A stretch of 64,000 bases of DNA from Prosthecobacter debontii (GTDB lineage Bacteria; Verrucomicrobiota; Verrucomicrobiia; Verrucomicrobiales; Verrucomicrobiaceae). Made by a program: the position numbers and the translations under genes. Below, in pieces: positions 26,638 through 35,666 of this stretch (position 1 is its first letter; each line of letters opens with the position of its first letter). Under the pieces are notes generated by a model. The model made no database searches and was not told the origin of the DNA. It saw only the letters and a program-made list of their open reading frames with translations. The DNA lies in NCBI RefSeq assembly GCF_900167535.1, contig NZ_FUYE01000013.1:1-64000 (forward strand), read 5' to 3'.

Positions 26638-27435
26638 CTACTGAGTGGCAAATTTGGTCAGCAGGCCACGCTTCCGGGTCAGGCGCAGGATCCAGAGGAA
26701 AAGACCACCAGCTGCGGCTAGGTAGACCAAATTCAGCGTAAAGGCCTGGACTAGCAGGGTTAGGTTCATTGTGCCAGTCCACATCACCTCGCGCATGCCC
26801 TCAAAAATGTAAGTGGCCGGGAATGCCCAAGCAATGGGTTGAGACCATGTGGGCATATCGGCCACGGGATAAAACACGGCCACCGCTGGCTGAATGAAAA
26901 ACGGCACGGCCCAGGCCAGGGATTCGGCGGCCTGTCCCCAGCGCAGAATGAGGGCGGTAGAGATCATACCAAGTGCCCAGCCAAAGAGCATGAGGTTGAG
27001 GAAGAACGGCACCAACCACCATTCCAGCACAAAGACATTGAAGGCATAACCAAACCAGGCAATGGATCCCAACACGACACCGGTGACCAAAATACGCAGC
27101 ACGCCTACGGCAAAGGTCGCCGCAAGATACTCCGAGGTGCGCACTGGGGCGACGAATACGTTGAGAAGATTGCGTGTCCAGACGTCCTCCAGAAAGGAGA
27201 TGGCGACCCCTTGTTGAGCACGGAACATGATGTCCCATAGGATCATTGCGCCTAACAAGAAAAGGATATCATTGCCAAACTGATGGCTGCTGTTGCGCTG
27301 AAGGAATAGGGTTAAATTTCCCCAGACGAGTAGATCCACGACAGGCCAGAAGACCATCTCCACGAGACGCACGGGGTTGCGCGTGTAGAGAAAAATGTAG
27401 CGGAGCACCAAGGCCCAAATAACTCTCAAGTTCAT
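26638..27435 (-). CDS. ABC-2 type transporter permease
   Basis: The 265-aa integral membrane protein has about six helices and the ABC-2 layout: an amphipathic N-terminal helix (VIWALVLRYIFLYTRN) and later FPATYIFEGMREVMW, the conserved ABC-2 segment ahead of the final helices. It lies 53 bp downstream of the ATPase gene on the same strand, forming a two-gene exporter. The gap holds a degenerate TTAATCCTGAAAATC repeat also found near argD. Confidence 0.87.
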   Translation of the reverse strand: MNLRVIWALVLRYIFLYTRNPVRLVEMVFWPVVDLLVWGNLTLFLQRNSSHQFGNDILFLLGAMILWDIMFRAQQGVAISFLEDVWTRNLLNVFVAPVRTSEYLAATFAVGVLRILVTGVVLGSIAWFGYAFNVFVLEWWLVPFFLNLMLFGWALGMISTALILRWGQAAESLAWAVPFFIQPAVAVFYPVADMPTWSQPIAWAFPATYIFEGMREVMWTGTMNLTLLVQAFTLNLVYLAAAGGLFLWILRLTRKRGLLTKFATQ

Positions 27436-27488
27436 ATCGATTCAGCTTCCTGTTAATCCTGAAAATCTTGCCGTGTGGTCTGATGTGG

Positions 27489-28244
27489 TCACGCCTCCAG
27501 ATCCCCACTGCGGGCGATCTTGATGAAGACATCCTCCAGCGATGTTTCGGAGAACTTCTGCACGATCTGATCGGGTGTGCCTTCGGCGACGATCTTGCCT
27601 TTGTGCAGGAAGATCACGCGGTCACAGACTTCCTCGATGTCGCGCATGTTGTGGCTGGTGTAGAGGATGCCGATGTCGCGGTCACTCTGCACCTTGCGCA
27701 CGACCTTGCGCACCTTGTCGGCGATGTCCGGGTCCAGGCTTGCTGTGGGTTCATCCAGCATCAGCAATTCGGGATCGTTGAGGAAAGCCTTGCACAAATT
27801 CACACGGGTGGATTCACCGGCGGAAAGCTGGCCTGTGACGCGGTTTCTCAGATGACTGACTTCCAGCATCTCCAGCAGATCATTGATTTTCTGCTTGGGG
27901 TTCTTCACGCCGTAGATCTGGGCAAAGACGATGAGATTTTGCCAGACTTTGAGGTTTCCAGGCAGCGCGACATAAGCCGAGGAAAAGTTGGTCTTCTTGA
28001 GAATCTCGATGCGATGCTTTTGCAGAGGCTTGCCGAAGGCAAACAAATCACCGGAGGTGGGAAGGGTGAGGCCCAGCAGGCAATTCATGGCCGTGGTCTT
28101 GCCCGCGCCATTGGCTCCCAGCAGGCCTAGGATCTCTCCCCGGTGCAGCTTGAAGGAAAAACGGTCCAGGGCCTTCACTCCGTCGAATTCACGGGTGAGA
28201 TCGCGGGCTTCCAAAATGACTTCGCGCGTGTCGGTGGCTGACAT
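27489..28244 (-). CDS. ABC transporter ATP-binding protein
   Basis: The 251-aa ATPase has Walker A LLGANGAGKTT, the signature LSAGESTRVNL, Walker B ELLMLDEPTASLDPD, an H-loop (LYTSHNM) and FDGVKALDRFSFKLHRGE near the N-terminus. ATG 28244 (MSATDTREV) is chosen over a longer frame to 28310. Signature and partner fit an ABC-2 exporter such as those moving polysaccharides, lipids or drugs; no substrate clue is present. Confidence 0.93.
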   Translation of the reverse strand: MSATDTREVILEARDLTREFDGVKALDRFSFKLHRGEILGLLGANGAGKTTAMNCLLGLTLPTSGDLFAFGKPLQKHRIEILKKTNFSSAYVALPGNLKVWQNLIVFAQIYGVKNPKQKINDLLEMLEVSHLRNRVTGQLSAGESTRVNLCKAFLNDPELLMLDEPTASLDPDIADKVRKVVRKVQSDRDIGILYTSHNMRDIEEVCDRVIFLHKGKIVAEGTPDQIVQKFSETSLEDVFIKIARSGDLEA

Positions 28245-28398
28245 GGGGCGCGCAGATTGGCGGAGAAAGTGGGAAATGCAAGGGCTGGCCCTGACCTGTG
28301 AGGGTGACAAAGGAACTCCCGCTCTTTTATTTTGTCCAAAACCTGTCGCCCGTGGCCTTATGGCCCAACAACCTCATTCCTGACCCAACCGACCCACC

Positions 28399-30450
28399 AT
28401 GAAAAGACTCTGGCTCCTTCTCGCCGCCTTCGTGGCGCCTTTACACGCCGCCACGGAATCCGATGTCATCGTTTATGGCGCGACACCTGGGGGCTTCTGT
28501 GCTGCGATTGCAGCGGCTCGTGAAGGGGCATCCGTGATTTTGCTGGAGCCGACGGATCATGTCGGGGGCGTTAATACCGGTGGTTTGAGCTTCAGCGACT
28601 CCAATCAGACGGTGCGCAGCACGGTGATGGGCCTCTTTGATGAATGGCATAGCCGGGTCGAAAAGGACTATCAAGCACGAGGGATCGAGCTGCCGTATAA
28701 GGTCAGCGTCAAAGATCAGAGCAAGTGGACCTATGAACCCAGCGTGGCCATGCGCATCACGCAGCAAATGCTGGATGAAGCCAAGGTGCAGGTGCTGACC
28801 CAGCGAGTGCTGAAGAGCACCGTGAAGGAAGGCGCACGCATCACCTCGGTGCAGACGACGAATGGCGAGTTCAAGGCGCGGGTGTTTGTCGATGCCACCT
28901 ATGAAGGGGACCTGATGGCGGCTGCCGGGGTGAGCTGGACCATAGGACGCGAGGGGAAAAAAGCGTATGGGGAGTCCTACGCTGGGAAACAGTATCCCAA
29001 GACAAAGATGCCTATCAACGGCTTCGATGCCGAGGGTAAGCTGCTGCCTTTGCTGACCACCGATGATGCGGGCCCTGAAGAGGATGGCGATCAAAACGTC
29101 ATGGTTTACAGCTTCCGTCTCTGCGTGACCAAGGAGGCAGCTAACCGTGTGCCTTTCCCTCAGCCTGCGAACTATGATCCCGCTCGTTTCGAGGCGGTGC
29201 GTCGTTATTTTGCTGTTGAAAAGCGCCCGCACATCCTTTGGGACCTTTACGAACTGCCTAACAAAAAATTTGATGCGAATAATGGCATCGGTAAACAGTT
29301 CTCCATGGGCTTGGTCGGTGCCTGCAACGGCTGGAGTGAGGCCGATGAAGCCGGACGTGCGAAGATCTGGGAGGAGCACAAACAATACACGCTGGAACTC
29401 TACCACTTCCTGACCACCGATCCTGCGGTGCCGGAGCATCTGCGCCAGGAGCTGGGCGAGTATGGTTTGTGCAAAGATGAGTTCCCCGCCTATGACCACT
29501 GGTCCCCGCAGCTTTATGTGCGTGAAGGTCGCCGTATGAAGGGCCTGTATGTGCTGTCTCAGAGAGACATCTTGGAGCAGCCGGAAAAGGAGGATCCGAT
29601 TGTGATTTCTTCCTTCCCGATCGATTCCCACGACTGCCAGCGTGTGGCGTTGAAAGACGGCGGGGTGATCAATGAGGGCACCATCATGCCCGTGCGTATT
29701 CCTGGTCGCCGACATGGTTATGCCTATCAGGTGCCGTATCGCAGCATCCTGCCTGAGGCCAAGGAATGTGATAACCTGCTGGTGCCTGTGGCGCTCTCCT
29801 GCACGCATGTGGCCATCTCCTCCATTCGTGTGGAGCCGACCTGGATGATTCTGGGCCAGAGTGCAGGCATCGCGGCCGCTCTTGCCGCCAAGCAAGACAC
29901 CACTGTGCAGGCTCTGCCTTATCCAGCGCTCAAGGAGCGTTTGTTGGCTCAGAAGCAGGTGCTGGATCTCCCGATGCTGCCTGAACTGCCACCGGAGCCG
30001 AAAGGTCCGGTGAGCATCGCTCCAGCCTCTTTGCCCGGGCTTGTTTTGGATGATGCCCAAGCCGAGTTGGTGGGAAGCTGGAGCAGCTCATCAGGCTTTA
30101 AGCCCTACATCGGCACGGGTTACATGCATGATAACCAAGTGGGCAATGGACGATCGAAAGCGATCTTCCGCTTCAAGGCACCTCAAGCGGGCGACTATGA
30201 AGTGCGCATGGCTTACTCAGCCCACGCGACACGGGCTCAAAAAGTGCCTGTTCTCATTGTGAGTGGTGGCAAAGAAACGACACTGCTGGCGGATCAAACG
30301 CAGCCGCTGCCCAGTGGTGAAGCCTTCCGCAGCATCGGACGCGTGACTCTTTCCCAGGAAGGGGAGAGTACGATTACGGTGAGCAATGCAGGCACGGAGG
30401 GATTTGTGATCATGGATGCTCTGCAACTGCTACCTGTGCTGAAGCCCTAA
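28399..30450 (+). CDS. Exported FAD-dependent oxidoreductase with golvesin-like C-terminal domain
   Basis: The 683-aa protein carries a signal peptide (MKRLWLLLAAFVAPLHAAT), then a dinucleotide-binding motif VIVYGATPGGFCAAIAAARE with EPTDHVGGVNTGGLS, typical of the FAD_oxidored family common in Planctomycetes and Verrucomicrobia. The last 130 or so residues (DDAQAELVGSWSSSSGFKPY...) resemble the golvesin/xanthan-lyase C-terminal carbohydrate-associated domain. A periplasmic redox role on polysaccharide-derived substrates is an inference. Confidence 0.85.
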   Translation: MKRLWLLLAAFVAPLHAATESDVIVYGATPGGFCAAIAAAREGASVILLEPTDHVGGVNTGGLSFSDSNQTVRSTVMGLFDEWHSRVEKDYQARGIELPYKVSVKDQSKWTYEPSVAMRITQQMLDEAKVQVLTQRVLKSTVKEGARITSVQTTNGEFKARVFVDATYEGDLMAAAGVSWTIGREGKKAYGESYAGKQYPKTKMPINGFDAEGKLLPLLTTDDAGPEEDGDQNVMVYSFRLCVTKEAANRVPFPQPANYDPARFEAVRRYFAVEKRPHILWDLYELPNKKFDANNGIGKQFSMGLVGACNGWSEADEAGRAKIWEEHKQYTLELYHFLTTDPAVPEHLRQELGEYGLCKDEFPAYDHWSPQLYVREGRRMKGLYVLSQRDILEQPEKEDPIVISSFPIDSHDCQRVALKDGGVINEGTIMPVRIPGRRHGYAYQVPYRSILPEAKECDNLLVPVALSCTHVAISSIRVEPTWMILGQSAGIAAALAAKQDTTVQALPYPALKERLLAQKQVLDLPMLPELPPEPKGPVSIAPASLPGLVLDDAQAELVGSWSSSSGFKPYIGTGYMHDNQVGNGRSKAIFRFKAPQAGDYEVRMAYSAHATRAQKVPVLIVSGGKETTLLADQTQPLPSGEAFRSIGRVTLSQEGESTITVSNAGTEGFVIMDALQLLPVLKP

Positions 30451-30474
30451 GGTGAGGCTGGCAGGAAGCTCTCA

Positions 30475-30628
30475 GAGGCTGTCTGAAAAGTCCCACGCAA
30501 GGAGCGTGACTTGCCAAAGTCACGGCTTAGGAAATGTCACGTTCTTCCTTTACACCGCGTCCCACGGCACTTGGCAAGTGCCGCTCCTTGAAATTGGACG
30601 TGCTGTCAGACTATTTTCAGACAGCCTC
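30475..30628. mobile_element. MITE-like element, 154 bp
   Basis: Perfect 15-bp terminal inverted repeats (GAGGCTGTCTGAAAA at 30475-30489 and its complement at 30614-30628) bound a non-coding insert. Further inside, CAAGGAGCG...ACTTGCCAA occurs in both orientations, so the whole element can fold into a long hairpin. A 3-bp duplication TCA flanks it (30472-30474 and 30629-30631). The right-hand TCA is the stop codon of the Rieske gene. Confidence 0.8.
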
Positions 30629-31441
30629 TCAGTAAACCTGCACGAGCAACTCCACGAGGTAAAACCCACGTTTCGCTGTCGAGGCCACCCACAAATGACG
30701 GGTGGCATCGGCACTTTGAATCACTTGAGACGTATTGATGGCGCCATTGGCTGTCGTGGAGAACATCACGGATGTGGGAGCGGTCTTCAGATCAGGAGTG
30801 TAGCTGAGTTTATAAATGCCTCCTTTTCGTGCAGGGAAGCTGAGGCGGAGACGCTTGTTGTTACCGCTGAATGACGCCAGTGTGACTTGGTTGACCTTGA
30901 GGTTTAAATTCGGAATCTCAATGTGCAGGTCCCCGTTTGCATACGTTGTGTTGTAGGTCGGCAGGTCTTCTTGGTTATCCATGGCGCCGGTAATGACTCG
31001 GCCTTGGATGTCATAAACGGACCCGTGGCAAAGGCATTCAATGGAGGGGACGCTGGCATTGGGATTGTAAGCTTCCACCGTGCAGCCTTCGTGAGTGCAA
31101 TGCGCACTGACGACATGAAAAACATTCCCCGGAGCCCGGGTGACGAGGATCACCCCATCGGGCACACTCTCCCCAAAAATCGAGAAGCGCATGGAGCCAT
31201 AGCTGTTTTGCAGCGCCGCATAGCTGCCGATCTTGAGCGTGATGATATTGCTGGAGGCTGTGGTTGGCGAGATATCCGCCAAGAGCTGGCCCTTCCATGC
31301 CGACCCGAGAGCCACGGCAGACCCTAAGGCAAAGCGTTTGACCCATTCACGCCGAGACAACAATTCCAGCGATGGGGGTGAACGCTCAGGCTTGGTCGCG
31401 TTGCAGGGCCGGAGGCAGGTGCGGCAGGGGGAAGATGACAT
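30629..31441 (-). CDS. Tat-exported Rieske [2Fe-2S] protein
   Basis: The 270-aa product has a twin-arginine-like leader (SRREWVKRFALGSAVALG, about 29-46). A Rieske domain follows with the two ligand boxes CTHEGC and CLCHGS about 18 residues apart, then FDV-type VYDIQGRVITGA. The final 100 or so residues form a beta-rich region of unknown role. It is probably a periplasmic electron-transfer protein. The stop codon coincides with the target duplication of an adjacent MITE-like element, so the last residues may have been altered by its insertion. Confidence 0.85.
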   Translation of the reverse strand: MSSSPCRTCLRPCNATKPERSPPSLELLSRREWVKRFALGSAVALGSAWKGQLLADISPTTASSNIITLKIGSYAALQNSYGSMRFSIFGESVPDGVILVTRAPGNVFHVVSAHCTHEGCTVEAYNPNASVPSIECLCHGSVYDIQGRVITGAMDNQEDLPTYNTTYANGDLHIEIPNLNLKVNQVTLASFSGNNKRLRLSFPARKGGIYKLSYTPDLKTAPTSVMFSTTANGAINTSQVIQSADATRHLWVASTAKRGFYLVELLVQVY

Positions 31442-31471
31442 TCACCCTGGATCATGCCGAAAGCGCAGCGC

Positions 31472-31921
31472 TTAGTCGAGCTTTAACAACTCTGGCGGAG
31501 CGACACTGATGCGCTGGCGAATGCGTTCGGGGATGGGCACCGCTTTCAGTTTGCCATGCTCATCTCGGCGGACGCTGGCAGCGACGAGTTGACCCACGGC
31601 GCTCAGCTCGCCGTTCTGTTTCCAGAAGCGGATGAGATAACGAATCGTCTTGCTGCGAATCTCCACCACGAGAAGCTCCATGGTGAATTCTTCTTCAAAG
31701 ACCAGCGGGGCTTTGAAATCGCAGGAGACATGCACACGAGGCCAGCCGACACGCTCCTCGACGGGGATCTCGGCGGCTTTGTCCCAGATGGACATGCCTA
31801 AGGCCCGGAAGAAGTCATGCTCCACCCGCTCCATGTAGCGGAAGAAGTTGGAGAAATGAACGATGCCCGCCATGTCCGTATCGGCGAACTGAACTCGGTC
31901 GGTAAAGGTATGGCGGTGCAT
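31472..31921 (-). CDS. Acyl-CoA thioesterase (4HBT/YbgC type)
   Basis: This 149-aa hotdog-fold thioesterase has the YbgC/4-hydroxybenzoyl-CoA thioesterase signature QFADTDMAGIVHFSNFFRYM, with catalytic Asp near residue 16. It hydrolyses acyl-CoA thioesters; the exact acyl chain is unknown. It lies 30 bp upstream of the Rieske gene and 100 bp downstream of argF on the same strand, with two REP-like palindromes in the latter gap. Confidence 0.88.
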   Translation of the reverse strand: MHRHTFTDRVQFADTDMAGIVHFSNFFRYMERVEHDFFRALGMSIWDKAAEIPVEERVGWPRVHVSCDFKAPLVFEEEFTMELLVVEIRSKTIRYLIRFWKQNGELSAVGQLVAASVRRDEHGKLKAVPIPERIRQRISVAPPELLKLD

Positions 31922-31936
31922 GAAATGAAAGTAGCC

Positions 31937-32012
31937 CAGTTGCGCTGCAACTGTTCGATGGAGAGGAGTGACGCAGAATGATGAAATGAAAGCCAGTTGC
32001 GGCGCAACTGGC
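31937..32012. repeat. Pair of REP-like palindromes between argF and the thioesterase gene
   Basis: CAGTTGCGCTGCAACTG (31937-31953) and GCCAGTTGCG/CGCAACTGGC (31992-32012) share the core found at 3043-3063. Each is preceded by AAATGAAAG, so the two units look like tandem copies. Confidence 0.75.
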
Positions 32013-32019
32013 CTACAAT

Positions 32020-32919
32020 TTACGCTTCAGCCACGGCCACCAGCACGGCTTTCTGGGCATGCAGGCGGTTCTCGGCTTGGTCGAAGATGACAGGAGCCTG
32101 AAACTCGAGCACTTCTTCGGTGATCTCCTTGCCGCGATAGGCAGGCAGGCAGTGCATGACGATGGCCTCTGGCTTGGCGTGCTTCATCAGCTCGGCATTG
32201 ATCTGCCAGGGGCGCAGGGTTTCGATGCGGCCAGCGGCTTCTTCTTCCTTGCCCATGCTCACCCAGACATCGGTGTAGATGGCGTCAATGCCTTCCACCG
32301 AGACCTTGGGATCATCCGTGATGGTCACGGTGTTGCCAGGGATCTTGGCCATGAAATCCGCCGCAGGCTGGAACTCTTTTGGTGCCCCGATGACCAGCTC
32401 AAAACCCAGTCGGGCACTGGCCCAGATCCAGGAGCGAGCGACGTTGCAGTCGCCATCGCCGAGGAAGCTGACGCGCTTGCCTTTCCAGCTTCCAAAACGC
32501 TCGTTGATCGTCTGGAGGTCGGCCAGGATCTGGCAAGGATGCTCATCGTCGGTCAGGGCGTTGATGGTGGGGATGCCGCTGTATTCGGCAAAGTCCACGA
32601 CATCCTGCTGAGCGAAGGTGCGGATGATGGCTCCATCAATCATGCGGCCCAGCACACGCGCGGTGTCCTTGATCGGCTCTCCACGGCCTAACTGAATGTC
32701 GGCACTGGAGAGGAACATGACCTGACCACCGAGCTCGCGCACACCGACCTCGAAGCTCACCCGAGTGCGGGTGGAAGACTTGGAGAAAATCAGGGCCCAT
32801 TGCTGTCCGGCTAACACCTGAGGAGACGATTTGCGGTTCTTCTTCAGGACGGCGGCTTGTTCGAGCAAATGTTCGATTTCGGCTCCACTGAGCTGCTCGA
32901 TGGAAAGGAGATGTTTCAT
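32020..32919 (-). CDS. argF: Ornithine carbamoyltransferase
   Basis: The 299-aa enzyme makes citrulline from ornithine and carbamoyl phosphate in arginine synthesis. The carbamoyl-phosphate loop SSTRTRVSFEVG (about 48-59), HPCQ box (DDEHPCQILADLQT) and HCLPAYRG ornithine-loop motif near 255 are all present. It is downstream of argD and argB on the same strand, the order of a compact arginine block. Confidence 0.96.
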   Translation of the reverse strand: MKHLLSIEQLSGAEIEHLLEQAAVLKKNRKSSPQVLAGQQWALIFSKSSTRTRVSFEVGVRELGGQVMFLSSADIQLGRGEPIKDTARVLGRMIDGAIIRTFAQQDVVDFAEYSGIPTINALTDDEHPCQILADLQTINERFGSWKGKRVSFLGDGDCNVARSWIWASARLGFELVIGAPKEFQPAADFMAKIPGNTVTITDDPKVSVEGIDAIYTDVWVSMGKEEEAAGRIETLRPWQINAELMKHAKPEAIVMHCLPAYRGKEITEEVLEFQAPVIFDQAENRLHAQKAVLVAVAEA

Positions 32920-32937
32920 GGGGAAAGGGGAGTTTCT

Positions 32938-33037
32938 TTGAACAGAATTAACAAGATGACAGGATTAACAGGAAGTTCAGATTAGGATGATCGGATGTTG
33001 GAAAATCCCGTGAATCCTGAAATCGTGTCAATCCTGT
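32938..33037. repeat. Degenerate intergenic repeat (AACAGGATTAAC family)
   Basis: The argD-argF gap is built of variants of ACAGGATTAACAGGA and GTGAATCCTGAAATC, in both orientations. Matching short copies lie at 27447-27471 and 34339-34362 (TTAATCCTGAAAA). It is a dispersed intergenic repeat, with no sign of coding. Confidence 0.6.
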
Positions 33038-34330
33038 CTAACCAAGGGTTGTCAGCTGATCGAGGGTCGTTTGGAAGATGCCGAGGGCTTCGGTGGCGTG
33101 GGCTTCCGTGAGGTTCATCGGCGGCAGCCAGCGCACGACTTTCGGCCCGGCAGGCACGACGAGGAGACCGGCATCCAGCATGGCTTTGGCCACATAGATG
33201 GAGGCGATCTTGCCAGAGTCTTTGACGGCTGCCTTCTGCATGAGGGCCTCCTCATTCAGCTCAAAGCCGATCATCATGCCAAAGGCGCGGATGTCCGTGA
33301 TGAGGGGATGCTTCCAGGAAGCGACTTCACCGGCGATCTGCCTGCCCAGCTTGGCCGAGCGGGCCGGGAGGTCGTCCCGCAGGATGACATTCAGCGTGGC
33401 CAGACCCGCCGCGCAGGCCAGGGGACTGCCGCCGTAGGTGGTGCCATGGGTGCCTGGGCCGAGGAGGTCGCAGAGCTTACGGGCGTCATGTTCCGCCAGG
33501 GCCCGATCTTGGATCCAGAAGGAACCGAGCGGGTAACCGCTGCCGATGGATTTAGCCCAACTGATGGCATCGGGCTTGATCTCATCCCCAGGGACGATGG
33601 AGCGCCAGCCGCAGGTTTCCCCCGTTCTGCCAAAGCCGCACTGCACTTCATCCAGCAGCATCAGCAGGTCATGCTGTTGGCAGAGGGAGTTGACCGTGCG
33701 CAGGAAATCCGGCGTCACGGGATTGACGCCGCTCTCGCCTTGCACAGGCTCAAACAGGATGGCCACGGTTTTATCCGTGATGGCCTTCTTCAGCGCTTCA
33801 GCATCGTTGAAGGGCACATAGACAAAGCCCGGCACGATGGGGCCGAAGCCGCCATGAATCTTCTCCTGAGCCGTCGCGCTCATCGCGCCGAAGGTGCGGC
33901 CATGGAAGCTGCCGGTAAAGGTGATGATCTCATAGCGTGGGCTACCATCCGCCAGGGGCTTGGTGACGCCGTATTTACGGGCCAGCTTGATCATGCCTTC
34001 ATTGGCCTCGGCGCCGCTGTTGCAGAAGAAGCACTTGCCGGGGATCTTCACCATCTCCTCCACGATCACGCGGGCCAGCTGAGCTTGGCCCTTGATGCAA
34101 TACCAGTTGGAGACATGGATGAGGGTCTTCGCCTGTTCAGCGATGGCCTCCGCCACTTCCGGGTGGGAGTGTCCCAGGGGGCACACCGCCACACCGCCTG
34201 CAAAGTCGAGATACTTCTTACCTTCCGTGTCCCACAGGTAAGGTCCCTCTCCGCGCACCGGCCACACGGGAAACCGCCCGTAGTTAGGCATCACATACTG
34301 GTCCAGCCACGCGGGCTCAAAGTCATTCAT
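33038..34330 (-). CDS. argD: Acetylornithine aminotransferase
   Basis: The 430-aa class-III aminotransferase converts N-acetylglutamate semialdehyde to N-acetylornithine. It has NSGAEANEGMIKLARKYG, FHGRTFGAMSAT, the PLP aspartate motif LLDEVQCGFGRTG and the Schiff-base lysine in WAKSIGSGYPLGSF. ATG 34330 (MNDFEPAW) is preferred to the ATG three codons upstream. Position between argB and argF supports ArgD over other class-III transaminases. Confidence 0.93.
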   Translation of the reverse strand: MNDFEPAWLDQYVMPNYGRFPVWPVRGEGPYLWDTEGKKYLDFAGGVAVCPLGHSHPEVAEAIAEQAKTLIHVSNWYCIKGQAQLARVIVEEMVKIPGKCFFCNSGAEANEGMIKLARKYGVTKPLADGSPRYEIITFTGSFHGRTFGAMSATAQEKIHGGFGPIVPGFVYVPFNDAEALKKAITDKTVAILFEPVQGESGVNPVTPDFLRTVNSLCQQHDLLMLLDEVQCGFGRTGETCGWRSIVPGDEIKPDAISWAKSIGSGYPLGSFWIQDRALAEHDARKLCDLLGPGTHGTTYGGSPLACAAGLATLNVILRDDLPARSAKLGRQIAGEVASWKHPLITDIRAFGMMIGFELNEEALMQKAAVKDSGKIASIYVAKAMLDAGLLVVPAGPKVVRWLPPMNLTEAHATEALGIFQTTLDQLTTLG

Positions 34331-34392
34331 TCTATCCATCTTGTTAATCCTGAAAAAAGTTGTCTTGGGTCACCCGTGTCGGATCGGCACGA

Positions 34393-35244
34393 TCACAGGT
34401 GGATTTCGGTTCCGATCCCCACATCCGTGAAGATCTCCAGAATCAGTGCGTGAGGAATGCGACCGTCGATCAGGTGCACTTTCCCCACGCCACCTCGGAG
34501 GGATTCCAGGGAGGAGTCCACTTTCGGGATCATGCCTCCACTGATGATGCCTTCCTTTTTCAGGCCTTCGATCGCCGCCGGGTCCAGGCTGGGGATCAGG
34601 GTTTCGTTGTCCTTCGGATCGCGCATCACGCCGCGCACATCGCTCAGGAAAATCAGTTTGGTCGCCTTCATCCGTGTGGCCAGGGCACAGGCGGCGAGGT
34701 CAGCATTCACGTTCAGCGTCCTGCCACTCACTTGCTCACGGGCGACGGGGGAGACGACCGGGACGAATTCACCGGCCACCGCCGCTTGGATCAGACCGAG
34801 CTTGCAGTCATTCACCTCGCCCACCCAGCCGAGATCGCCCTTCATCTTTTCACCAGTGAAGACCTCCGTGCCGGGCACGCCCACGGCCTTGCCGCCAAAG
34901 GCATTGATCTTGTTCACGATCTCGGGGTTGATCACCCGGGCCAGGGTTTCTTCCACGATCTTGATCGTCTCCTCATCGGTGACGCGCATGCCATTGATGA
35001 ACTTGGCTTCCAGACCGCTGTCCTTCATGGCCTTCGAGATGGCCTTGCCACCGCCGTGCACGATCACAGGATTGATGCCCACGGCTTCCAGGAAAACCAC
35101 GTCCTTCAGGAAGGTATCCACCACCGCAGGGTCCTCCATGGCGCTGCCGCCGACCTTGATCAGAAAGGTACAGCCTCGGAATCCCTGCATGTAGGGCAAG
35201 GCTTCGAGGAGGACATCAGCTTTCTGGATCGGGTTGTCGTTCAT
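34393..35244 (-). CDS. argB: Acetylglutamate kinase
   Basis: The 283-aa kinase phosphorylates N-acetylglutamate, the second step of arginine synthesis. It has TFLIKVGGSAMED, PVIVHGGGKAISKAM and the C-terminal NVNADLAACALA and KLIFLSDVRGVM motifs of the amino-acid kinase fold. ATG 35244 (MNDNPIQ) is chosen over a longer frame to 35277. It is the first gene of the argB-argD-argF series. Confidence 0.96.
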   Translation of the reverse strand: MNDNPIQKADVLLEALPYMQGFRGCTFLIKVGGSAMEDPAVVDTFLKDVVFLEAVGINPVIVHGGGKAISKAMKDSGLEAKFINGMRVTDEETIKIVEETLARVINPEIVNKINAFGGKAVGVPGTEVFTGEKMKGDLGWVGEVNDCKLGLIQAAVAGEFVPVVSPVAREQVSGRTLNVNADLAACALATRMKATKLIFLSDVRGVMRDPKDNETLIPSLDPAAIEGLKKEGIISGGMIPKVDSSLESLRGGVGKVHLIDGRIPHALILEIFTDVGIGTEIHL

Positions 35245-35395
35245 TGGCAAAGGGGGAAAGGTGGGAAGGATAGGCACCCACGCGCAGCGTCAAGCACTTC
35301 CAGGGAAAATTCCTGAAAAGAATCCGGCTGATTTCGCAATCCTGAGCCGTTGTTTTTCACTCGTCATGCATTCCGCCTTCTGATTGACTGCCACC

Positions 35396-35641
35396 ATGCT
35401 CCTGAAAGCTGGCCTCTTTTTGCTCTGCCTCCTCTGGGCGCTGCTCTGCCTGCGCTTCTACACGCTCATCTCGCGTGACAATGTCTGGCAGCGTCGCTTC
35501 ATCGCGCTTGGAGCGGGGTTGGGCGCGGGACTGATTTACATCCTTGGCAGCATGATCCTCACCCTCCTGCGGACACCCTCTCCCGCAGAAATGGAACGCG
35601 AGGTGCAGCAGGTGGAGGATGTCCGCGTGCAGGGGCGGTGA
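35396..35641 (+). CDS. Small two-helix membrane protein
   Basis: The 81-aa product has two predicted membrane helices (LLKAGLFLLCLLWALLCLRF and IALGAGLGAGLIYILGSMIL), then an acidic tail (AEMEREVQQVEDV). No family is recognised. It is divergent from argB. Confidence 0.55.
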   Translation: MLLKAGLFLLCLLWALLCLRFYTLISRDNVWQRRFIALGAGLGAGLIYILGSMILTLLRTPSPAEMEREVQQVEDVRVQGR

Positions 35642-35666
35642 AAGATGGTAAACTATTCTCTCCAAA

